DNA from: Roseburia sp.
GTDB taxonomy: Bacteria; Bacillota; Clostridia; Oscillospirales; Ruminococcaceae
DNA length: 47,945 nt
Assembly (NCBI GenBank): GCA_023666265.1
Contig: JAMPCH010000016.1
Span: 1-47,945, forward strand
Direction of reading: 5' to 3'
Positions within the stretch are counted from its first letter, which is position 1; every line of letters starts with the position of its first letter. A program made the position numbers and the translations under genes. Below are positions 14,444 to 21,580 of the stretch, in pieces. The notes beneath the pieces are model-generated. The model saw only the letters and a program-made list of their open reading frames with translations. It was not told the origin of the DNA and ran no database searches.

Positions 14444-15053
14444 CGAAAATATTCCTGTTGACGGCGCTTGTCGGACACCTGCTCTGCGCGTGGTGCGACC
14501 GTCTTTTGATCTGTACGCCGAGCGGGCGGTTCGGCTTCGCGCAAATGAACGACAACGAAAAAATGTCCGCTACCTTTGAAAAATGCCGCTCAAAAATCCG
14601 CTGATCTCCATGCTCCTCGGGGTCTTGGCGATGACGATGGAGCTTTGCGGCTACATAGGGCTGTACGAGTGGATAAAACCCTTCTCCCCCGTGTACGCCG
14701 CGATCGTGATCGCGTCCGCGCTCTTACTTTTTATGCCGGGCGTGGCTCATCACGTATTCTGCGGCGTTATGGAATGGTTTTATATCCGGCTCGGAAGGAC
14801 GGAGACCGCGCGCCGGATCGTCACGGAATTTTTTAAAAAGACCTCGGTGACGATGTACGCCTGCTTCCTCGGTCAGGCGATCTTCGCGGTCGCGTTTTTT
14901 ATCGCGGTCGTCACGGGTCAGACCGCCCTCCCGCCGTGGTGCTGTATCTGGAATATCGTGATCTTCCTCGTGATCCTCGCGCCGTTTAAGCTCCCCGGCT
15001 CGGGAAACCTCGCGGGCGCGGCGATGTTTTTGGGATTATCCTTATTTATATGA
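14440..15053 (+). pseudogene. DUF6796-like membrane protein (copy 3), frameshifted at an A5 run
   Basis: The ATG at 14440, coupled to copy 2, opens a frame (LLTALVGHLLCAWCDRLLIC...) that stops at 14604. The -1 frame from 14583 continues the same kind of protein: four or five helices, ALPPWCCIWN as in copy 1, ending GLSLFI at 15053. The second frame has a stop at 14577-14579, so the shift must fall between 14580 and 14604. The A5 run at 14579-14583 is the obvious place. Joined, the protein has about 204 residues. The second part alone has no ribosome binding site. It may be a decayed gene, a homopolymer error or slippage. Confidence 0.65.
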
Positions 15054-15142
15054 CCGCTTGGCTTATTTATCTTTTTGTGAATTGCGAGACCAAATTCCCA
15101 AAGAATTAAAACAATAGATTTTAAAATCAAAGAGGTGATCTT

Positions 15143-15769
15143 ATGAAATACGGATTTAGAGAAAAGCTCTTTTGGTTCGTTTTTAAGGGCGGCTTACGCC
15201 GCGAGCTCTCCGACACGTTACGCCTCTCAAACGGCGAAGAGATCATGAAAAGGGCAAGAAAAAAGTACAAGGAATTACTCGCGACCGCGCAAGACCCAAA
15301 CAACCGATTTACGTTCAACGTGATTTTCGCGGCGATGTATGGGGCGATCTATTTATCGCTGGATCAAAAGCCGTCGCTCGATCAAATGACGGCTTACGCG
15401 TGGGAAACGGCGATGAACAACCAAGTATTTTTAAAATTTATCACAAGCGAGGAAAATTACACCGAAAAGGGTCAAAAGCGGCTCGCCGAGAACGCGCGGA
15501 AAAGTCAGAGCGACAACAATCCCTGCTCGTGGCGATACACCTTTGAGGCGGGGAAAACGCTCAACGAGTACACGACGAAATTTACGACCTGCGGTATTTT
15601 ATACCTTTTTAAAAAGTGGGGGATCGCCGAAATAACGCCCGCGCTTTGTAAAATGGATTATGATATGGCGCGCGCCGCCAACACCCGGTTTATCCGCGAA
15701 CAGACGCTCGCGGGCGGCGGCGAATACTGTGACTGTCACTATATCCACACGCCGAAAAAAGAAAGATAG
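15143..15769 (+). CDS. ATC hydrolase-family protein, second copy
   Basis: 208 residues from ATG at 15143 (AAAGAGGTGATCTT upstream). The C-terminal half parallels the first copy: TTCGILYLFKKWG, then EITPALCKMDYD with the likely catalytic Cys, and QTLAGGGEYCDC. The N-terminal part is different and basic. The 90-bp gap before it has no clear promoter or terminator, so it is probably read through from the same operon. Substrate unknown. Two diverged members in one operon suggest a two-component enzyme or two substrates. Confidence 0.8.
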   Translation: MKYGFREKLFWFVFKGGLRRELSDTLRLSNGEEIMKRARKKYKELLATAQDPNNRFTFNVIFAAMYGAIYLSLDQKPSLDQMTAYAWETAMNNQVFLKFITSEENYTEKGQKRLAENARKSQSDNNPCSWRYTFEAGKTLNEYTTKFTTCGILYLFKKWGIAEITPALCKMDYDMARAANTRFIREQTLAGGGEYCDCHYIHTPKKER

Positions 15770-15779
15770 CGGAGATTTT

Positions 15780-16286
15780 ATGGATCGTTTAAAAGAAATT
15801 TTTCGTAAAAAAAGAGCCGAAACAAACGAGCATATCCGACAGCTCGAGCGCGAGGGGCGCGCGGGCGTTCGATACACGATCACGCTCGCGAATATCCCGT
15901 TTTTTATTCTCGCGGTGATAAGCGACGTCGGGTGGCTGTTACAGCTGATCTTCGGGATCATTTATTTACGCGAGAGCGGGCTAAAAAGCCTCCCGGGTCT
16001 CGCGGTCCTCATCGATCTGATCTGCGTGATCTTCGGCGCGGTCTACATATCTTATTTGAATAAGATCCGCGAAAAGGGGATCTCCACGCGGCTTCAAAAA
16101 AATCTGGGCTTCGGAACATTGATGCTTTCGGGGCTCGCGGGCGGTATGATCGGGATCTTTACGATCGCCTTTTGCGGCGTTTCGTCGCCGTTTATTTTTA
16201 TGGCAGTAGGCGGTTTTCTCAATTTCGCGGCATGCCTGCCGATCTTTCTTTTGTTTAAAAAGGGGATCGTTTACGGAGTTGAGTAG
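15780..16286 (+). CDS. Membrane protein of unknown function
   Basis: 168 residues from the ATG at 15780 with GGAG 7 nt upstream. A charged N-terminal helix (RLKEIFRKKRAETNEHIRQL) is followed by about four hydrophobic segments with glycine-rich stretches (GLAGGMIGIFTIAFCG). I do not recognise the family. It is the last gene of the operon, ten bases after the second ATC-hydrolase-like gene and just before a terminator. Confidence 0.72.
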   Translation: MDRLKEIFRKKRAETNEHIRQLEREGRAGVRYTITLANIPFFILAVISDVGWLLQLIFGIIYLRESGLKSLPGLAVLIDLICVIFGAVYISYLNKIREKGISTRLQKNLGFGTLMLSGLAGGMIGIFTIAFCGVSSPFIFMAVGGFLNFAACLPIFLLFKKGIVYGVE

Positions 16287-16305
16287 AGGTTTGTACTAAT
16301 AATCG

Positions 16306-16335
16306 TTAAAAAAGCGAATAATACCGCTTTTTTAA
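16306..16335 (+). terminator. Terminator of the accessory operon
   Basis: TTAAAAAAGCG (16306-16316) pairs with CGCTTTTTTAA (16325-16335). A further 10-bp hairpin, GCCTTGTCGC/GCGGCAAGGC with one G-U pair, follows at 16337-16359. Confidence 0.85.
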
Positions 16336-16389
16336 TGCCTTGTCGCTCGGCGGCAAGGCGCAGGAGCGCGTTCCTACGGTCATTCGTAC

Positions 16390-16430
16390 AAAAACCAACC
16401 CCGCCGAGAATGGATCACTCCCGACGGGGT
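16390..16430 (-). terminator. Terminator of the cdaA-cdaR-DUF5680-Nudix run
   Basis: On the minus strand ACCCCG pairs with CGGGGT (16398-16403 with 16425-16430, extended imperfectly inwards), followed by TGGTTTTTG. Confidence 0.6.
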
Positions 16431-16456
16431 CGCGCAATATCATAGAAGGACACGAT

Positions 16457-16954
16457 CTAAATATTTACCTTCACCCTTAACTCAAAGCTCGGTTGGGTCA
16501 CATAGGAAAGATAAAACGGTCGTCCGCCGTATTCGAGATACGCCGAAAAACGCTCCCGATACGCGGGAGTCGTCATCATCGACAGTACCCTTTCGCGCGG
16601 AAACCAGCCCGTTTCGGAATTTTCCTCGGAGGGGCGCGCCCGACCGCCGACGCTCTCACACAAAAAGTCAAGCATGACCTTCGTCGGGATCTCCTTTTCC
16701 CCATGATAGCCCACGTTCTTCGCGACGTTCGACGAAACGCAGAACAGCTCGCCGACCCTCGCCTCGATCCCCGTCTCCTCGAGAATTTCACGCCGCAGGG
16801 CGTCGATCAGGTTTTCGCCGACCTCGACCTGTCCGCCCGGGAAAGACCAGCCGGCGTAGTTATGCTTCACTAAAAGGATCTCGTCCGCCTCGTTTACGAC
16901 GATCCCGCCGACCGCGGCGATGTGGGTGGGCATGACCCATTCTTTTTCAGCCAT
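16457..16954 (-). CDS. Nudix hydrolase
   Basis: 165 residues from the ATG at 16954 (GGAGG 11 nt upstream); the longer frame upstream overlaps DUF5680 and is rejected. The Nudix box G-x5-E-x7-REILEETGI is complete at about 41-63 (GQVEVGENL, RREILEETGI), so metal-dependent pyrophosphohydrolase activity is expected. The substrate is not readable from the sequence. It lies 22 bp after DUF5680 and is probably the last gene of the cdaA-led minus-strand run. Confidence 0.9.
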   Translation of the reverse strand: MAEKEWVMPTHIAAVGGIVVNEADEILLVKHNYAGWSFPGGQVEVGENLIDALRREILEETGIEARVGELFCVSSNVAKNVGYHGEKEIPTKVMLDFLCESVGGRARPSEENSETGWFPRERVLSMMTTPAYRERFSAYLEYGGRPFYLSYVTQPSFELRVKVNI

Positions 16955-16976
16955 AGCGTTGCTTTCCTCCTTCCCC

Positions 16977-17417
16977 TTATCGAACGACTCCCCCATGAAA
17001 CCGACACTCATAGACCGGCTTATCTTGAAAAGAGACGGTCTCAAAGCCCTGAAACCACTCGAACGTCCCGCTGATCCCACAGCGATAGGCGAAATCGCCC
17101 GAGGCGAAGTACTCGGGTCCGCGAAACGGCTTTTCCTTCGGGGCGTTACAAAGCGCCTCCTTTAAAAAGTCGCCGCTAAAGCTTTCGTCGAGGACGCGCC
17201 CCGCGTAGTTCATGCCCCAACAGGGCGCGCCGCCGCGCCAAAGCGCCTCCTCGCCGATAAACCTTTCTCCCCCGAGATAGCTGTCGCGATAGCTTAGCTC
17301 TCCTTCCCCAAAATAAAAATCCACAGAGCCGGGGCGGGTAGGCTCGGTCGGAACGCCGCCCCCCGCATAGGTCGCCTTTTTAGCCTTTAAGAGAAATTCG
17401 ATGATCTCGTTATCCAT
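16977..17417 (-). CDS. DUF5680 domain protein
   Basis: 146 residues. The family pattern is clear from FLLKAKKATYAG near the N-terminus, SYRDSYLGGERFIGEEALW in the middle, WGMNYAGRV, DFLKEAL, PFRGPEYF and the final YECRFHGG. In other Firmicutes this domain stands alone or behind an XRE helix-turn-helix. Its biochemical role is not known. AAAGGAGG lies 6 nt before the ATG. It follows cdaR by 39 bp, a gap that contains a CTCCTT block able to pair with its ribosome binding site. Confidence 0.88.
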   Translation of the reverse strand: MDNEIIEFLLKAKKATYAGGGVPTEPTRPGSVDFYFGEGELSYRDSYLGGERFIGEEALWRGGAPCWGMNYAGRVLDESFSGDFLKEALCNAPKEKPFRGPEYFASGDFAYRCGISGTFEWFQGFETVSFQDKPVYECRFHGGVVR

Positions 17418-17456
17418 AGAGACCTCCTTTTATCGTTTTTTGGAAGGAGCGGGCGC

Positions 17457-18770
17457 TTACTCGTGAGCGCTATCCTCCGTCTCCTCTTCCTCGGCGGCGG
17501 AGACCCTGAGATCGACCTTATATTCCTCGCCCGTGACCCAAGCCTTGATATTCCCGCCCGTCAGACGGAAGGAGACCGAAACGCTCTTTGTCCCCTCGGA
17601 GATCTCGACCCCGAGGAGGTTCACCGTCGCGAAAATATCGTCGGAGGTCATCCCCTGAATGTACGACGATAAACCGACAACGTTCACCGTCAGCTGGTTG
17701 GTAAGTATATCGACGTCGTAACTCGTCGGAACATTGATGACGTTGATGTTTTGGGCGGGGACGGTAAAGCCGAGCTGTCCAAAGCTGTCATAATCCTCAA
17801 AATAGACCGTGACCGTCTTATTCCCCGAGATATTTTTATACCCGTCGGGGAGCTTGATCGGGAGCGATACGCCCCCTTGGAGATCCTTCAGCGTCAGGGA
17901 GCTTAACGAGATCTCGCCGATGTCGATCTCGGCGATCCGATCGACCGAGCTGTCGGGCGAGGCGATCGTGAGCTCCTCGATCGACATGGAGTATTGGAGC
18001 GCCGACGCGTCGAAATTCGTCGGGAAGTTTGTAAACTGGACGTTGAGCGGGATCGTCCTCACCTTATAGATCGGAACGCTCACCGTAAACGCGCTCGTAC
18101 TGAGCGTTACGTCGGGGTTCAGCATTTTGATCCCCTGGCGGTTATAAAAGCCGAGACTGCCGCGAAGCTCGGCGCTCTCCTCGAGCGTCCCCGAATATTC
18201 GGGGGTCGCCTCGATCTTACCGATCGAGTTGACGAGCCGCTCCTCCCCCGTGACGAGGACCGTTTCGGGCGAGACCGTCAGCTCTCCCTCGACCTGCATC
18301 CCCTCGGCGATCATCAGATCGGCGGAGGAGGGCTCGACGGTGATCTCGCGCGTGATGATCTTCATCACGCTCACGTCGGCGGTGATCGAGTCGGAGAGAA
18401 CGACACATTCGACCGAGGGGTCGGCGGGCTCGATCCTTACGTCTACCGTATATTCGCCCGACTCATAGATCCCCGATAGGTCGCACCGCGCGGTGAAATC
18501 CTCGCCCGTGAGGGTACTGATGTCATAGCGCTTTCCTTGAATTTGGATGGTAATATCCTCGATCGGCGGAGAGGTGATCTTTAAATTTTCGTTGAGCATA
18601 TACTGCGTCGGCTCACAAAGTACCTTTACGTCGGATACGTGGAGGGTGATATTCGGGAAGATCTGGATCGAGATCACGAACCACAGGATCACCGAGAGTA
18701 CGACCGCCTGAATGATCGTCTTAATGTTTAAAACAAGGTTAGAGGCGAATTTTTTAAAGAAATTATTCAT
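17457..18770 (-). CDS. cdaR: YbbR-domain regulator of diadenylate cyclase
   Basis: 437 residues: a short cytosolic N-terminus, one membrane helix (about 18-38), then extracellular YbbR-type beta repeats such as ITREITVEPSSADLMIAEG and AFTVSVPIYKVRTIPL, and an acidic C-terminal tail. CdaR binds and modulates the cyclase CdaA. Its start overlaps the end of cdaA by 8 bp, the normal gene pair. In many Firmicutes glmM follows, but here DUF5680 and a Nudix gene follow instead. Confidence 0.92.
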   Translation of the reverse strand: MNNFFKKFASNLVLNIKTIIQAVVLSVILWFVISIQIFPNITLHVSDVKVLCEPTQYMLNENLKITSPPIEDITIQIQGKRYDISTLTGEDFTARCDLSGIYESGEYTVDVRIEPADPSVECVVLSDSITADVSVMKIITREITVEPSSADLMIAEGMQVEGELTVSPETVLVTGEERLVNSIGKIEATPEYSGTLEESAELRGSLGFYNRQGIKMLNPDVTLSTSAFTVSVPIYKVRTIPLNVQFTNFPTNFDASALQYSMSIEELTIASPDSSVDRIAEIDIGEISLSSLTLKDLQGGVSLPIKLPDGYKNISGNKTVTVYFEDYDSFGQLGFTVPAQNINVINVPTSYDVDILTNQLTVNVVGLSSYIQGMTSDDIFATVNLLGVEISEGTKSVSVSFRLTGGNIKAWVTGEEYKVDLRVSAAEEEETEDSAHE

Positions 18771-19650
18771 GGCTACCCGCCTCCTTCTTTTTATCCTTAC
18801 GAGAGGGGCGTTCCTTCCTCGGGCGCGGCTCGTTCCCCTCGGGGAGGAGCTTCGCCTTTAGGTGGGCGAAGAGCTTTTCGCGGTCAAAGCCGCGCTCGAG
18901 GGACCCGTTCTCGGCGACCGAGATGATCCCCGTCTCCTCCGAGACGATAATGACGATCGCGTCCGATACCTCGCTCATACCGATCCCCGCGCGGTGACGA
19001 GAGCCGAGCTCTTTATTGATCAGCTCCTCCTTTTGAGGCTTGGGGAGAAAGCACCCGGCGGCGTAGATCATCCCGTCGCGGATAATGACCGCCCCGTCGT
19101 GTAGGGGGGTATTTGGGAAAAAGATATTCCGAAACAGCTCCTCGCTCGGGATCGCCTTAATGATCGTACCCGTCTCGATCTGTTCGCCGAGCTTGGTCTG
19201 ACGCTCGACGACGATGAGCGCCCCCGTCGCCGTCCGCGAGAGCTTTTCACAGGCGAGCGCGATCTGATTCATCGCGGCGGTGATGCTGCCCTCGTCCGCC
19301 GCGTTCGCGTCAAAGAAGGCGATTGGCTTTACGATCCGCGAGCGTCCGAGCTTCTCGAGGACGCGGCGAAGCTCGGGCTGGAACATCACGACGAAGGCGA
19401 TCACGCCGACGTTAAAGATCATATCGCTGATGACGCTCATCGCCTTAAACTCGAACTGATTCAATAAAAACAGGACGACGGCGAAAAGACAGATCCCCTT
19501 GATCAGCTGTTCGGCGCGCGTTTCGCGGACGAGCTTGATGACCCAGTAGAGGATCACCGCCAAAAGCGCCATATCCAACACATCTATAAAGGTTATGGAT
19601 CGGAACACATTCACGAGCGCGTTCCAGATATCGACTAAGTAATAGATCAA
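18763..19650 (-). CDS. cdaA: Membrane diadenylate cyclase
   Basis: Makes cyclic di-AMP from two ATP. 295 residues: three N-terminal helices (within about 20-95), then the DAC domain with the catalytic LHDGAVI (D185-G186-A187) and GSRHRAG (about 217-222). A basic, Lys/Arg-rich tail of about 25 residues ends the protein. Unlike DisA there is no DNA-binding part. The second messenger controls potassium and osmolyte balance and wall strength. The matching hydrolase gdpP lies at 26224 on the other strand. Confidence 0.96.
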   Translation of the reverse strand: MIYYLVDIWNALVNVFRSITFIDVLDMALLAVILYWVIKLVRETRAEQLIKGICLFAVVLFLLNQFEFKAMSVISDMIFNVGVIAFVVMFQPELRRVLEKLGRSRIVKPIAFFDANAADEGSITAAMNQIALACEKLSRTATGALIVVERQTKLGEQIETGTIIKAIPSEELFRNIFFPNTPLHDGAVIIRDGMIYAAGCFLPKPQKEELINKELGSRHRAGIGMSEVSDAIVIIVSEETGIISVAENGSLERGFDREKLFAHLKAKLLPEGNEPRPRKERPSRKDKKKEAGSHE

Positions 19651-19703
19651 AATTCAACACCCTAATCTCGATAAAATAACGAAGCGAAAAATCTTCTTAT
19701 TTT

Positions 19704-19731
19704 ATTTTATCATATTTTTCGGAAATTTCAA
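19704..19731 (-). promoter_or_regulatory. Probable sigma-A promoter of cdaA
   Basis: Minus strand TTGAAA (19726-19731) and TAAAAT (19704-19709), 16-bp spacer, in an AT-rich block about 55 bp before the start. Confidence 0.6.
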
Positions 19732-19824
19732 GTACCTGAACGGATTTTTATCAATGTTTTTTGAAGGCGCGAAAACCGACGAGCCCTCCGCCCCCGCCGG
19801 GGAGCGCTCCTTCCCAAAAATAAA

Positions 19825-19995
19825 GGCAACACCGCGCAATGACCGGCTACGCCTTTGACGCACAGCTGCACGACATCTTTTCCGCCATATTGCACAGAAT
19901 TTTTTTGAAAGGCGTCAGCCTTCCTGCAAAAATTCTGTGCAATCTGACAAAAAATCTGCCGCACATCTATACGCCAATCATTGTGCGGTGTAGCC
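19825..19995. mobile_element. MITE-like 171-bp palindromic element
   Basis: Ends are inverted repeats of 23 bp with 19 matches: left GGCAACACCGCGCAATGA, right (reversed) GGCTACACCGCACAATGA, then GGC on both sides. Inside, ATTGCACAGAATTTTT (19889-19904) is mirrored perfectly at 19928-19943, so the whole element can fold into one long hairpin. TAAA stands directly outside both ends (19821-19824 and 19996-19999), which may be a target duplication. No protein is encoded. It lies between the cdaA promoter and the terminator of the cysteine desulfurase-like gene. Confidence 0.75.
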
Positions 19996-19996
19996 T

Positions 19997-20031
19997 AAAA
20001 AGAAACGCCCCCTAAGAAAAGGAAGCGTTTC
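19997..20031 (-). terminator. Terminator of the DUF3343-cysteine desulfurase pair
   Basis: Minus strand GAAACGC/GCGTTTC (20025-20031 with 20002-20008), then TTTTT. It directly abuts the MITE-like element. Confidence 0.75.
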
Positions 20032-20048
20032 GCGAAAAATGTTGACAT

Positions 20049-21182
20049 TCAGGCTTCGGCGGCGATCCGATCGACCGCCCGCGCTAAGGCGAGCGTTTCG
20101 TTCATCGTACTGAAGACCGAGGGGGAGAAACGGACCGCGCCCCGCTCGCCCGTCCCGAGCTTTTTATGGGCGGGATAGGCGCAATGAAGCCCGCCGCGCA
20201 GGCAAAAGCCCATATCGCTCAGCCGCGCGGAGACCTCCTCGGACGACAGCTCGCCGACGTTAAACGGGATCACGGGCGCGTACCGCTCGTCAAAGCCGTC
20301 GCTATAAAGCCGTACCCTCGGGTTCTTTTTCATTTCCTCAAAAAACCTCCGACAGATCGCCGTCTCGTGGCGGTAAATGACCTCGATCCCCCGATTTTTG
20401 ACGAAATCGACCCCCGCGCCGAGCGAGATCGCGCCCGCCGTATTGATCGTCCCGCTCTCAAAACGATCGGGGAGAAACTCGGGCTGAGCCATCTCCTTTG
20501 AGGCGCTCCCCGTCCCGCCCTCGACGAGGGTCTTTAGGCGATACCTCCCGTCCGTGATCATAAGCCCCGTCCCCATCGGTCCGTATAAGCCCTTATGCCC
20601 GGCGGCGCAGATGATATTGACCCCGTCCGAGAGGCGGATCGGGAGAACACCCGCCCCTTGGGCGGCGTCGACGATCAGACAGATCCCCTTTTTTTGACAG
20701 ATCGCGGCGATCCGACGGATCGGTAAGATCCGCCCGGTCACGTTCCCCGCGAGCGTACAGACGACCGCCCTCGTGCGGCGGTTGATCAGACGCTCAAATT
20801 CCCTCACCGTCGCCTCGTCGTCGCCCGTCCGCGCGAAAGAACAGGATACTCCGTACTCCTTCATCATCGCGTAGATCGGGCGAAGGACGGCGTTATGCTC
20901 GATGTCGCTGGTTACGATGTGAGACCCGGGCGAAAGGACGCCCTTGATCGCGGTGTTGAGCGCGAAGGTACAGTTGGGCATAAAGACGGTATTCTCCGTC
21001 TCAGCGCCGAAAAAGGACGCGCATTTTTCCCGCGCGTTATAGACCGCCTCCGCCGTTTTCATCGAGAGGCGGTGTCCCGCTCTCCCGGGGTTCGCGCCGT
21101 ATTCGATCATCGCGCCCGACATCGCCGCGATCACGGAGCGCGGCTTTGGGTAAGTTGTGGCGGCGTTATCAAAATAGATCAT
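20049..21182 (-). CDS. Cysteine desulfurase-family aminotransferase (class V)
   Basis: 377 residues, PLP-dependent, cytosolic. It starts MIYFDNAATTYPKP, has the cofactor His region (IEHNAVLRP), the Asp of VDAAQGAGV, the Schiff-base lysine in AAGHKGLYGP, and the flexible-loop Cys in LRGGLHCAYPAH. The shape fits the subfamily found beside DUF3343 in Firmicutes, thought to handle sulfur or selenium, rather than IscS/NifS with an IscU partner. The start abuts the DUF3343 stop codon. Substrate (cysteine or selenocysteine) is inferred. Confidence 0.88.
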   Translation of the reverse strand: MIYFDNAATTYPKPRSVIAAMSGAMIEYGANPGRAGHRLSMKTAEAVYNAREKCASFFGAETENTVFMPNCTFALNTAIKGVLSPGSHIVTSDIEHNAVLRPIYAMMKEYGVSCSFARTGDDEATVREFERLINRRTRAVVCTLAGNVTGRILPIRRIAAICQKKGICLIVDAAQGAGVLPIRLSDGVNIICAAGHKGLYGPMGTGLMITDGRYRLKTLVEGGTGSASKEMAQPEFLPDRFESGTINTAGAISLGAGVDFVKNRGIEVIYRHETAICRRFFEEMKKNPRVRLYSDGFDERYAPVIPFNVGELSSEEVSARLSDMGFCLRGGLHCAYPAHKKLGTGERGAVRFSPSVFSTMNETLALARAVDRIAAEA

Positions 21183-21392
21183 CTAGTTTGAGACGATCCT
21201 TCGACATTCGATCCCCGCCGCCGAGAGAAGGCGACAGACCTTCTCCGGCGACCCGGAAACGCGCACGCCGTAAGCACAGCCGCCCTTTGAGGTGCTTTTT
21301 TCGACCGACGCGTTTATTTTTATCGAGGATAAATATTTTACGGCTCTCTGAGCCGTTGTCATTGAATCGAGGATCAGCAGGTATGCTGTCAT
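21183..21392 (-). CDS. DUF3343 protein, putative sulfur/selenium carrier
   Basis: 69 residues from the ATG at 21392, with AAAGGAG 5 nt upstream; the nine-residue longer frame has no such site. It shows the DUF3343 pattern with LILDSMTTAQRAVKYL, a Cys-containing middle (KGGCAYGV) and a second Cys in AGIECRRI. The family is described as Se/S carrier-like. Its stop lies right at the start of the cysteine desulfurase-like gene, so they form a two-gene operon and probably a donor-acceptor pair. Confidence 0.82.
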   Translation of the reverse strand: MTAYLLILDSMTTAQRAVKYLSSIKINASVEKSTSKGGCAYGVRVSGSPEKVCRLLSAAGIECRRIVSN

Positions 21393-21580
21393 AAAAACTC
21401 CTTTCCCTGTCCTATCCATAAATACGGCTCGCTCCGACGGTTTGAGCCATATTTTATTTTATGCGGGCGGCGGCTTTTGGTGTGTTTCGCGTAAGCGGGA
21501 TTTCTTTTCCTTTCCCCGTATAAATTCGCTTTATTTTTTCCATAATACAGGTAGAATTGTCTAGGAAAGGAAGATGAAGC

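Noticed and set aside
14583-15053. Separate small membrane protein starting at 14583
   Set aside because: There is no ribosome binding site and the fragment lacks the N-terminal signature that sits in the overlapping upstream frame. A frameshifted single gene explains both.
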